From an uncultured Colwellia sp. (lineage in GTDB: Bacteria; Pseudomonadota; Gammaproteobacteria; Enterobacterales; Alteromonadaceae): a DNA stretch of 64,000 nucleotides. A program made the position numbers and the translations under genes. Positions 40,929 through 49,720 of this stretch are shown piece by piece (the first letter of the stretch is position 1; each line of letters opens with the position of its first letter). Location of the stretch: positions 1 to 64,000 of the forward strand of contig CAJXYE010000014.1 of the NCBI GenBank assembly GCA_913063325.1. The letters run 5' to 3'. A model generated the notes under the pieces. It was not told where the DNA came from and did no database searches. It was given only the letters and a program-made list of their open reading frames with translations.

Positions 40929-42962
40929 TTAATCAACATTACTCTTTATACGCTCAGAAAAATATTGTTGTAAGCCTATTCTTTTTGACAAAATATTAAC
41001 CGTTTGGAAATTTAAGTTTCTTCGGATGTGATTTCCATCCTTATAAATCAACTCATTATTGATGTATGTTGAACAAACAACGTCATCACATAATGTGTTA
41101 CTTGGTATAATTGTATTTACATTAGCATAAATATTTTCCATTAGAACTAATACTTCATCACTCGGTTTATGCCACTTTATTGTTTTAGGGGATGGTAAAT
41201 ATTTATAGTCTGAGGGCATACATTGCGCTTTAAATAAGTTCGTCATTTCAGCAGCAGCGCAATCATTTAACATTTTGTTAGGCCTAGGTACATCACCAAG
41301 TATTAGTATTTCTTTTTCTGTAAGGTTAGGAAGGAACTGATTAAATGCCTTCGCACTTAAAACAGCGCCTATCTTTGCATTACCAGTTTGATTTTTATTT
41401 TCAATCATTTTTTCGGTATATAGTTGTCGTACATGCCCTGACCAAGCGGCCGCCAGAATAACTAAATTTACGTCTTCATTTTCTTTTAACCAATTTAGTG
41501 CCAATTTATTCCTAAGGGTGCACTCTTGAGTAAAGTTAGGAAATTTTAAATAATTTTCACTGACATAAAGGCGGTTTAAATAAGGAGGGCATTTTAAAGG
41601 TGCGATTATTAGTGATAAGTTGTTAGCTAATGCTTCATGATGGAGTAACTGAGAATAATGCATAGAATGACTATCACCCCATATTATACCTTTTTCAGCA
41701 GAGTCTTCCCAAGGTTGACCAATTACACAGAATTTATCAGGTAATTCAGCAAACAATTTTACTTTTTCAGTACAAGACCAATTCCACATTAAATTTGAAT
41801 CAGTAATAGCTAATTCAGCTTGAGAAATTCTAGATGGGATACCTTTAAGGAAATAAATAGTAAAAGGAAGACTAAGGGATAAAGCTAAAGCGCACGATGT
41901 AACCAATGTGATTTTTTTATTGTTTTGTTTTTGATAACGAAATTTTTCTTCTATATATTTCCAAGACAAATATCCAGTTATTAAACTAGCGACTATTAAT
42001 AACAATATTTCTAATGAGTTGAAATGTCTCTGGTTAATATGTATTCGATAGTAAACAACAATTGGCCAATGCCATAGATATGCAGAATAAGAAATTTTGC
42101 CTACAAAAGTGATAAGGGGAAATGTTAATAACGACTTCACGGCACTATTATTATTTGCTAATGAGAAGAGAATAAGTGCGGTACCAAACACAGGAAACAA
42201 AGCTAAATATCCAGGATATATATCATTTTCAGTTAGAACAAATAAAGAGAGACCAATAAAAATCAATCCAGAAAAGGAAAGGAATCTGGCTACTAATTTA
42301 TGATCTGATTTTAGCGCTGGTAACAAAGCAATACCTGCTCCAACACATAGTTCCCATGCTCTGGTATGTAGCATATAAAAAGAAAAATTAGGATATTTAT
42401 CTGTAAGTACAACACTCAAAACAAATGAAAATACAAAAATAACAAAAATCGATAATTTAACTCCTAACATGCCTTTAATTTTATAGGAAATGAATAAAAT
42501 AAAGGGGAAAACAAAATAAAACTGTTCTTCAACTGACAAAGACCACATATGAACTAACGGTGATATTTGTGTTGAAAGATCAAAATACCCTGAATTATTA
42601 CTGAACCATACATTAGCCATAAATAAATTGGCATAAATAGCACTTTTTGATAATTCAATATATTTGTCGGGTGTTAAAAATACAATGCCTAAAGCAACGG
42701 TGGTAAACACCATGATCAATGCTGCTGGTAAGAGTCTTTTAATCCGTCTAATATAAAAAGCAGTAAAAGAGAATTCTTGTTTTTGTAATGATGTTGAAAT
42801 GATCGTAGTAATTAAATACCCTGAAATAACATAAAAGATATCAACCCCAACAAAACCCCCAGACAATGTGTCAACACCCGCATGAAAAATAATAACGGAT
42901 AATACGGCTAATGCTCTTAGTCCATCAATTTCTGCTCTGTATTTTAAATTATTCATTAGCAC
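40929..42962 (-). CDS. Acyltransferase 3 (OafA/YrhL type) with SGNH domain
   Basis: This 677-residue protein begins NLKYRAEIDGLRALAVLSVI and has YFVISGYLI and the HMWSLSVEEQFYFVFP segment. Ten or so helices follow (1-360), then a periplasmic SGNH-like half with IIWGDSHSMHYSQLLHHEAL (serine nucleophile after GDS) and a late DGNHIRR. AT3-SGNH enzymes put acetyl or other acyl groups on surface sugars. It is in antisense between two plus-strand genes and is flanked by 37-base direct repeats, so it is probably a later insertion. Two more such enzymes lie at 45368 and 49721. Confidence 0.93.
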   Translation of the reverse strand: MLMNNLKYRAEIDGLRALAVLSVIIFHAGVDTLSGGFVGVDIFYVISGYLITTIISTSLQKQEFSFTAFYIRRIKRLLPAALIMVFTTVALGIVFLTPDKYIELSKSAIYANLFMANVWFSNNSGYFDLSTQISPLVHMWSLSVEEQFYFVFPFILFISYKIKGMLGVKLSIFVIFVFSFVLSVVLTDKYPNFSFYMLHTRAWELCVGAGIALLPALKSDHKLVARFLSFSGLIFIGLSLFVLTENDIYPGYLALFPVFGTALILFSLANNNSAVKSLLTFPLITFVGKISYSAYLWHWPIVVYYRIHINQRHFNSLEILLLIVASLITGYLSWKYIEEKFRYQKQNNKKITLVTSCALALSLSLPFTIYFLKGIPSRISQAELAITDSNLMWNWSCTEKVKLFAELPDKFCVIGQPWEDSAEKGIIWGDSHSMHYSQLLHHEALANNLSLIIAPLKCPPYLNRLYVSENYLKFPNFTQECTLRNKLALNWLKENEDVNLVILAAAWSGHVRQLYTEKMIENKNQTGNAKIGAVLSAKAFNQFLPNLTEKEILILGDVPRPNKMLNDCAAAEMTNLFKAQCMPSDYKYLPSPKTIKWHKPSDEVLVLMENIYANVNTIIPSNTLCDDVVCSTYINNELIYKDGNHIRRNLNFQTVNILSKRIGLQQYFSERIKSNVD

Positions 42963-43138
42963 CTTTTACAAATATAATAATTAAACTTTTGTTCTTGTTG
43001 GTTATAGGTAGCTCATTGGATTTTAACTATCCACTATAATTATAAAATATACTAATGAATACACTATTTATATTAGTATTCTGGTAAAAGCATGAAACAA
43101 TTCATTCACAATTTGGCTACTACTATTATGGCACCAAC

Positions 43139-43175
43139 TAAACAATTGTCTCTGCTAGGTTAAACAACAAGGGTT
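43139..43175 (+). repeat. 37-bp direct repeat, right copy
   Basis: Right-hand partner of 40863-40899. It lies 48 bases before the ATG of the chain-length gene, so it could also be part of that gene's original leader. Confidence 0.7.
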
Positions 43176-43222
43176 TTTATGTATACTGTTAAAAACTACT
43201 TTACAACTTCTTCATAATCAAC

Positions 43223-45226
43223 ATGGCAGTTACCCCTGAAATCGACGTGTCACCTTATTCAACGCTAACGTCTGACATTCGTCATCAGCAAGAGGCTGTT
43301 TTGGACTATAAGCAACGAATAAAAATATCTGTTGTTACTTTTATGGTTGTACTGTTACTTGGTTTGTCATATACCTGGTTACAATCCCCTATCTACCAAA
43401 GTAGTGCGTTATTAAGATTTGTTTACCCTGAAGCTACAAATGCTGCTCAAAACGAAACGATTAAGCGTAATTTTTCCGTGAGTGAGTATCGTTTGGCTAG
43501 TCAATCGATACTCTTGCTACTTCAAGAGTCACTTAATACACAAGGAGTTATGTTAACTACTGAAGAATTGTCTTCAATGATCGATAATAAAGTTGATGCC
43601 AATGAGCGACTTATTTATCTTTATGCTGTTGATAGTTCTGGTGACAACCTTGTTGTTATTATTAATACTTGGCTTTCTCTTTATTTGAGAGAATTCGAAA
43701 GTCAGCAGAATGACACTTCTGTAAAAGATAGGGAGTTAACCGAAAAAAAACTTACTGAACTTGAAGCGCTAATTCAACAACAACGTATAGAGCTTCAGCT
43801 ATTTAGGGAAGTTAATGACATCGTTTTCTTAGAGCAAAGTAAAAATAGAATTTTCAATAAAATGAATACGGTTTCTAAGCAGCTTAGTAAAGCTGAAATA
43901 GCACAAACAGAATTAACATCACAATTAGCCGCTATTAATCAGGCAAATCGTGATGGAATAGAAACTAGTAATCCGTATACAGAAGCACAAATAAAAAAAA
44001 CGCAACGATTGATTCAAGCAAAGCGAAGTGAGTTGGAGGCATTAAGTCGTAAATATACGCAAAAATATATGCAAAAAGATCCTATGATTGTCGAAAAATT
44101 AAGGCGACTAACTGAACTTGAAACAACACTACAGATACAAATTGAAGAAGGTAGTATTACATATAAACATGAAACAACTATGCAATTGACGAAAGCAAAA
44201 TTGAAAATAGTTGAGCTACTAAATCAACGCCAGTCATTAAAAGGTGATATTCAAACATTTTCCACGCAATTGTCTCAATACAAAAGTATGACTTTGGATC
44301 TAAAAAATCTAGAACAAAGTGAACAGAAACAAAAGAAAAAATTATTAGAGCTCTCGGTTACACAACCTTTTACGCCAAGAATAGATGTTTTAGAATACCC
44401 GATAACGCCTGACTATCCGATTGGTCCTAATTATTGGCTAAATTCAGGAATTGCTTTTATTGTCGCTTTGTTAAGTTCGTTTTTTGCACTTATCATTTTT
44501 AAATTAATTGCAATTAAACGAACCCCTGTTTCTACATCCTATACTTTAGTTCAGCCGCAAAGTAATTTAATTGAATCTTCTTCAATGAAAGTTGAAGAGC
44601 GGCAGGTGTTGTCGCACAATATGAAACCTAAAGCCTTAGCTGTGCAAGAGGATTTAACACAGAATCAAAACTATCTGGATGAGCAGCAAAGCCACCTTTT
44701 ATTGACGCATTTATCAGGTGAAGGCGAAATTGCGATAATGTTAATTTATAGCGGCGTAACGCCTGAAGAGTTGTTGAAACTTACCGTGGGTCATCTCGAT
44801 GTCGTTGCTGGACTGATTCACTTAACAGGACGATTTCAGCGTTCTCTGGTTATGCCAGCAACATTACAACGAATATTACAATCTCTGCAGGTTGATAATA
44901 ATGAGCAAACGTTACTAGCAGCAATTGCCGGAAAAGAGTTTGCATTTGATGATCTTTCCCAAAGTATTAGAAAAGCAGCTATAGACGCAGTAATTGAAAA
45001 TGCTGATCAAGTCGATCTGAATTTTATCAGACATAGTTATTTAGTGTATTTGACATTAGAAGGGGTGCGACTGAACGAGCTTGAACAAATAGCTGGTTAT
45101 ATTCCACCTAATCAATTAGGTAAATATAAAGGGTTGAAGACAAAAAACAAGGAGGTTGAACTTTCTGAAATTAATCCAATTCATCCTGCACAGCAATCTA
45201 TTACTTATGGACTACTTAAAAAATAA
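43223..45226 (+). CDS. Wzz/GumC-type chain-length protein with a tyrosine-recombinase-like C-terminal domain
   Basis: The 667-residue protein has a helix at about 36-57, a long periplasmic coiled-coil part (165-375), a second helix at 405-428 and a 240-residue cytoplasmic tail. Most chain-length proteins end soon after helix two or carry a BY-kinase. Here the tail (about 489-640) reads like a tyrosine recombinase catalytic domain: IYSGVTPEELLKLTVGHLD resembles box I, FIRHSYLVYLTLEGVRLNEL box II, and GYIPPNQLGKY the end with the nucleophilic tyrosine. The box I arginine is Thr and the box II histidine is Asn, so it is probably not catalytic. A 3' remnant of the same gene lies at 61031-61153. 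Confidence 0.7.
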   Translation: MAVTPEIDVSPYSTLTSDIRHQQEAVLDYKQRIKISVVTFMVVLLLGLSYTWLQSPIYQSSALLRFVYPEATNAAQNETIKRNFSVSEYRLASQSILLLLQESLNTQGVMLTTEELSSMIDNKVDANERLIYLYAVDSSGDNLVVIINTWLSLYLREFESQQNDTSVKDRELTEKKLTELEALIQQQRIELQLFREVNDIVFLEQSKNRIFNKMNTVSKQLSKAEIAQTELTSQLAAINQANRDGIETSNPYTEAQIKKTQRLIQAKRSELEALSRKYTQKYMQKDPMIVEKLRRLTELETTLQIQIEEGSITYKHETTMQLTKAKLKIVELLNQRQSLKGDIQTFSTQLSQYKSMTLDLKNLEQSEQKQKKKLLELSVTQPFTPRIDVLEYPITPDYPIGPNYWLNSGIAFIVALLSSFFALIIFKLIAIKRTPVSTSYTLVQPQSNLIESSSMKVEERQVLSHNMKPKALAVQEDLTQNQNYLDEQQSHLLLTHLSGEGEIAIMLIYSGVTPEELLKLTVGHLDVVAGLIHLTGRFQRSLVMPATLQRILQSLQVDNNEQTLLAAIAGKEFAFDDLSQSIRKAAIDAVIENADQVDLNFIRHSYLVYLTLEGVRLNELEQIAGYIPPNQLGKYKGLKTKNKEVELSEINPIHPAQQSITYGLLKK

Positions 45227-45367
45227 TACTTGAATGTATTGTTTCCTATTTAACCGAGCTTTTTAAATATTAGTTTTGAACTCTATGTGTTTCACTTTAC
45301 ATATAGTTTAATTCTTATTTGCGTACAGATATAATGTTTTTCTAGTAGTGTGGAGTTCAGTGGTGTT

Positions 45368-47275
45368 ATGCAATTTAGAAAAGATATAAATGGGCTGAGG
45401 GCAATTGCAGTAATAGCTGTAGTGTTATTTCATTTTAACCCTTCTTGGTTGTCGGGTGGGTTTGCAGGTGTTGATGTTTTTTTTGTTATTTCGGGCTTCT
45501 TAATGACAGGAATAATATTTAGAGGCATTGAACAGAAAAACTTTTCTATTTTAAAATTTTATGTTGATCGTTCAAATAGAATTATTCCTGCTTTAGCGGT
45601 ACTTTGTTTGGTGTTACTTTTTTTTGGGTGGTTTTTTCTTACGCCATTAGATTACAGAACATTAGGGAAACATACTGTTAGCAGTGTTGGTTTTTTTTCT
45701 AACTTTATTTATTGGAGTGAATCAGGCTATTTTAACTCAGCTTCACACGGAAAGTGGCTATTACATACTTGGTCGCTATCCGTTGAATGGCAATTTTACA
45801 TAATATATCCAATAGTACTTGTTGTGATGCGAAATATTATGTCTTTAAAAGCAATGAAAACGACTGTTCTCCTTGGGTCATTGTTAGTCTTTATCTTTTG
45901 TATCATAGCCAGCTACCAATGGCCTAATCCATCATATTATCTACTACCTACTCGAGCTTGGGAAATGATGCTAGGTGGTGTAGCCTATATATATCCTTTA
46001 ACTTTGCTGGAAAAAAACAAGAAGTTCCTAGAATGGTTAGGTTTACTTTTAATTGCCGGTTCTTATTTCTTTATATCAAAGGATAATCCTTGGCCTGGAT
46101 ATTTAGCTATCTTTCCAGTTTTAGGTTCATTCTTAATTATACAAGCCCAACGTAATGATAGCTTGGTTACGAGCAATATAGTTTTCCAAAAAATTGGTGT
46201 TTGGTCTTACTCAATCTACTTATGGCATTGGCCAATAGTTGTTGGTATTTACTATTTCTCATTAAAAGGTATCTTTGTTTATTTAGGCATTTTATTATCT
46301 ATATTGCTTGGTTTTTTGAGTAATAAATATGTTGAAAAAATCAAGATCAAAAATAATTTTGATCTTGCATTAAGCTACTTAAAGTGTAAGCCAGTATGGG
46401 TAGCTATTTTTGTTATTGCGTTAGGAGGTTTTGTTTACCAAAAAAATTATTTTATATATGGCATACCAAAAAAAATTTATGATGGAATGATTATTGATAA
46501 AAATACAGATGGTTATGGTAAGTTTACTTGGCGTAAACATCATGAACTAGATAAAAAAGTATCATTTGCCGATAAGAAATATAAAATATTGATAATTGGA
46601 GATTCTCAGGCCGGTGATTTTATCAATGCATTATATACTGTCGGGGTTAACAATGAGGTAGATATCGTTTCTAGAGTTATAGAAAGAAAGTGTGGTGCGT
46701 TTTATATTGAAAGTAAAAGTTTAATAAATCTGTTCGATAATAATATTAAGAAAATAAATAATTTTGATACTAATAAATGTCATAACTCGATTGCAAAATT
46801 GAGGGGGGATAGAGTAGTAGATGATGCTGATGTTATTATTATATCTATGTCTTGGGGCGATACTCATTTTCCATTTATTTTAGAATCTATATCTAACATT
46901 CGATCTAAAAATATGAAAGCAGGTATATACCTTGTTGGCAACAAAGGTTTTAGTGAGCAAGTTCCTGAGATGATGTACAAAGCATATCTGAAAAAAGTTG
47001 AACTAAATAATTATGCATTTGATGAAATAAGAGCGGATGTTAGTTATCAAAATAAAATTTTCGAAGAAAGCCAGCTTGAGTTTGATTATAAATATATAAA
47101 TATGACAGATATTCTATGCTATGACAGTAAATGCTCAGTTTTTGATAAAAACAAAGGTTTATTTTATTATGATAGCCAGCATTTAACAAAAGCTGGCGCT
47201 AAATATATAGGTGAACAGATAAAGAATAAAGGTAAACTGCCTTCATTTTTATATGCTCATTATATAGTGAAGTGA
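45368..47275 (+). CDS. Acyltransferase 3 (OafA/YrhL type) with SGNH domain
   Basis: The protein starts MQFRKDINGLRAIAVIAVVL, with DVFFVISGFLMTGII and LLHTWSLSVEWQFYIIYP. About ten helices follow, then a periplasmic half with ILIIGDSQAGDFI (GDS serine) and DSQHLTKAGA. It would O-acylate a surface polymer. A GTG at 45350 would add six residues; the ATG at 45368 places the usual start motif at the N-terminus, so I use it. The membrane half follows the family closely; the SGNH half is Lys/Asn-rich and differs from the other two in the window. Confidence 0.92.
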   Translation: MQFRKDINGLRAIAVIAVVLFHFNPSWLSGGFAGVDVFFVISGFLMTGIIFRGIEQKNFSILKFYVDRSNRIIPALAVLCLVLLFFGWFFLTPLDYRTLGKHTVSSVGFFSNFIYWSESGYFNSASHGKWLLHTWSLSVEWQFYIIYPIVLVVMRNIMSLKAMKTTVLLGSLLVFIFCIIASYQWPNPSYYLLPTRAWEMMLGGVAYIYPLTLLEKNKKFLEWLGLLLIAGSYFFISKDNPWPGYLAIFPVLGSFLIIQAQRNDSLVTSNIVFQKIGVWSYSIYLWHWPIVVGIYYFSLKGIFVYLGILLSILLGFLSNKYVEKIKIKNNFDLALSYLKCKPVWVAIFVIALGGFVYQKNYFIYGIPKKIYDGMIIDKNTDGYGKFTWRKHHELDKKVSFADKKYKILIIGDSQAGDFINALYTVGVNNEVDIVSRVIERKCGAFYIESKSLINLFDNNIKKINNFDTNKCHNSIAKLRGDRVVDDADVIIISMSWGDTHFPFILESISNIRSKNMKAGIYLVGNKGFSEQVPEMMYKAYLKKVELNNYAFDEIRADVSYQNKIFEESQLEFDYKYINMTDILCYDSKCSVFDKNKGLFYYDSQHLTKAGAKYIGEQIKNKGKLPSFLYAHYIVK

Positions 47276-47342
47276 TTACCCTGTAATGGACAACTAATTT
47301 TAAAACCTTGCACCAGGTACTGAGTTTTTCTTAATTATTACT

Positions 47343-49469
47343 CTAATTGATTTTTTGATTTGATAGCTTTTTTATCTTGCATACAGTCCAACGCGAGTTA
47401 TGAGTTTTGCATAAAAATTGAGATAGAACTCTAGAGTGTACCTCTGATTCAATACTTTCAGTGTTAAAGATATTTATTTGAAATATGAGTATTGATATTT
47501 TACGTTGGTGAATTTCAGTATTGATAAACAACGTATCTTTAATTGTCCACACATCCATATTATTAATCAAATACTGTAATCGTTTTCTCTTAGTTGTATC
47601 TTCAACTGAAAAATACGGGAGCCTCCAATACAGAGGTCTAGAAGTTATTAATTCAGAATGTCGCTCTAACATAGGCAAAGTTTGAGCTACTAATTTAGAT
47701 GCTAAAATTACATCGTTTTTATTCTCATGGTTAACAACAAACTGCGCTACTGAATAGGCCTCCTTGTTCACCTTGTGTATGGATACTTTATTTGAATAAG
47801 ATTTTGCAAGATGACCTGCACTTAACAATAAGAATAGCACTGCTGAAAAAAATACTGAACCATAAGTCATCAAGCGTATTGCCTTTAAAGGGAGAGCATT
47901 TCTTAAAAAGGTTGGTAACTTAGATTTAATAAATTCAGTACGTATATTCAAAATAGAGGCAGAAAAAAGGCTAAATATGATACTCATTGGTAACGCCCAA
48001 TGAAAACGCCAAATTAAGTTCCCAGGCCCCAAAGATTTAGACAAAACATAAGCTAATGGATGGCTGAAAGCTACCAAACCTAATACTAAATATAATCGCC
48101 TTAATTCATTACTTCTAACATTAGGTGATAAAGCCGTTAACATAAACGTTGCTAAAAACATAATCATAAAAGCCGCAAGATAACGATTGTCGCCAAATAG
48201 CCAATACATTGAATGGGTTGGTCTAACTTTTTCTTTTATGCTTGGGGCCTTTAACTGACCAGTATCAATGTGATTTCTGGATTCAATTTTAAATTCTGCT
48301 TTTTTACTTTCAAGTTCGTTCAAGTTTGTTTTGACAACACCCAACATAAATAGGTTGGGGAGAATAATTAATAAAGTTAACAAGCCCGATTGTATGATGT
48401 TTCTAACGCTAATAGGTGCGTAAGCAAAGTAACATAAGCCTAAGGCTATAATTGACATATATAAGCCCGTACTGGAGCTGCCACCACAGGCAATCAACAA
48501 AAGAGTACAGATCAAGCCTGATTTTAATTCTGGTTCAACGTAAAACTGTCGAGCATTCAAAAATAACATAGGTAATAAAAAAGTCAGTAATATTGCCTTA
48601 CCTTGGTAAAAACGTGGAATAAAAAAAGAACCGTGTAAATGATTATAACTTGACCACGCGATGAGCATTGTAAACGCGAATACAACGCTAATAAAAGCGT
48701 GTTTAGGGAAGTAAATTTTTGTAAAATAAAATAAAGGAATAGGCGAAATAAATAAGAATAAGCAAGGTAAATAAAAATAGTAAATAGTTAAATGGTCAAC
48801 CTCAAATAATACACTTAGTAAACCTGCTAACGCTTCCCACGATTGACCATAATTTAGTGCAAATATTAAATTATCTTTACCTTGATTAAAAATGGCATCT
48901 ACACTGAACATCTCGATATTTGGGTGTTGTAATAAACTGACAATATAAGATACAAAATGGGTGTCATCGGCATTATTTTTTACACTAAACAAATAACAAA
49001 TAACAAGGAAAAGTCCTAAGGTGCATAGTTGAATAATTTCTTTTGGCGATATTATTGCATAGGTAACAGAAAAATCATCTGAATATTCACTAGGCTTTAA
49101 GCCAAAATACAAGCATATAATGCCACAGGCAAAGAATAACCATGGAAAGATAAAATATTCGTCTATACCTAAGGCTACTAATGCTAAAGAAATCAGTAAT
49201 GAGACGATGCCAGTAATAGATATGGGCTTACTAAATGATTGACTTGAAAAAAATGGGTATGTGCTACTCGTTATTACAAATTTAGATGATGAATTTTTAA
49301 AGTAGTAAGTAAGAAATAAACCTGCAAAAACAATAGGTATATAACTTGTTGCAACAAAGGTGTTAAAACTCCCCTTTAACAGCATAAGTAGCCAAACATC
49401 GGCAGTTATAAAACCAAAAACAATTGCAATTAGTGTTGCAAAATTTAACAGTATATTGGTGTTTCGCAT
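47343..49469 (-). CDS. Polytopic membrane protein, possible GT-C type glycosyltransferase
   Basis: The 708-residue protein has about 14 hydrophobic helices and a polar C-terminal part of about 130 residues. In the first large loop it has NADDTHFVSY (about residue 168), an acidic pair of the kind GT-C enzymes use to bind polyprenyl-phosphate sugars. RFYQGKAILLTFLLP lies further on. I cannot name the family. A role in adding a sugar or as a polymerase is inferred from the layout and the position between acyltransferase genes. It is on the minus strand with the acyltransferase gene at 49721-51601. Confidence 0.5.
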   Translation of the reverse strand: MRNTNILLNFATLIAIVFGFITADVWLLMLLKGSFNTFVATSYIPIVFAGLFLTYYFKNSSSKFVITSSTYPFFSSQSFSKPISITGIVSLLISLALVALGIDEYFIFPWLFFACGIICLYFGLKPSEYSDDFSVTYAIISPKEIIQLCTLGLFLVICYLFSVKNNADDTHFVSYIVSLLQHPNIEMFSVDAIFNQGKDNLIFALNYGQSWEALAGLLSVLFEVDHLTIYYFYLPCLFLFISPIPLFYFTKIYFPKHAFISVVFAFTMLIAWSSYNHLHGSFFIPRFYQGKAILLTFLLPMLFLNARQFYVEPELKSGLICTLLLIACGGSSSTGLYMSIIALGLCYFAYAPISVRNIIQSGLLTLLIILPNLFMLGVVKTNLNELESKKAEFKIESRNHIDTGQLKAPSIKEKVRPTHSMYWLFGDNRYLAAFMIMFLATFMLTALSPNVRSNELRRLYLVLGLVAFSHPLAYVLSKSLGPGNLIWRFHWALPMSIIFSLFSASILNIRTEFIKSKLPTFLRNALPLKAIRLMTYGSVFFSAVLFLLLSAGHLAKSYSNKVSIHKVNKEAYSVAQFVVNHENKNDVILASKLVAQTLPMLERHSELITSRPLYWRLPYFSVEDTTKRKRLQYLINNMDVWTIKDTLFINTEIHQRKISILIFQINIFNTESIESEVHSRVLSQFLCKTHNSRWTVCKIKKLSNQKIN

Positions 49470-49578
49470 AAGCTTCTTTTTATAATGTATATGACGTAAA
49501 GCAGCTAAAAATAAAAACTATTTTAACTTCGTATGCCACTGTAGAATCAACCAGGAAAGGTTCGCAATTGACAGAGAA

Positions 49579-49662
49579 CGTCATTCCAGTTGTGTTTTAG
49601 GCTGGAATCCAAGGTAAAAGACAATGGTTCTTCGACAAAACATCTCGAAGATGACGGTATTA
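49579..49662 (+). repeat. Short A-B form of the palindromic repeat
   Basis: Module A (GTCATTCCAGTTGTGTTTTA then GGCTGGAATCC) is followed by AAGGTAAAAGACAATGG and module B (TTCTTCGACAAAACATCTCG). It has the same spacer end (AAAGACAATGG) as the 183-bp copy at 6869-7051 but lacks the middle hairpin M. This shows that M is a separable module. Confidence 0.88.
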
Positions 49663-49720
49663 ATTAACTCTTGAGTAAACTACATAGCCAATAAACTTTA
49701 TGGGTTAATGCTAACATAAC

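Noticed and set aside
43121-43140. ATGGCACCAACT similar to the start region of the BKACE gene as a gene remnant
   Set aside because: The match is about a dozen bases and the frame ends after 11 codons; chance is likely.
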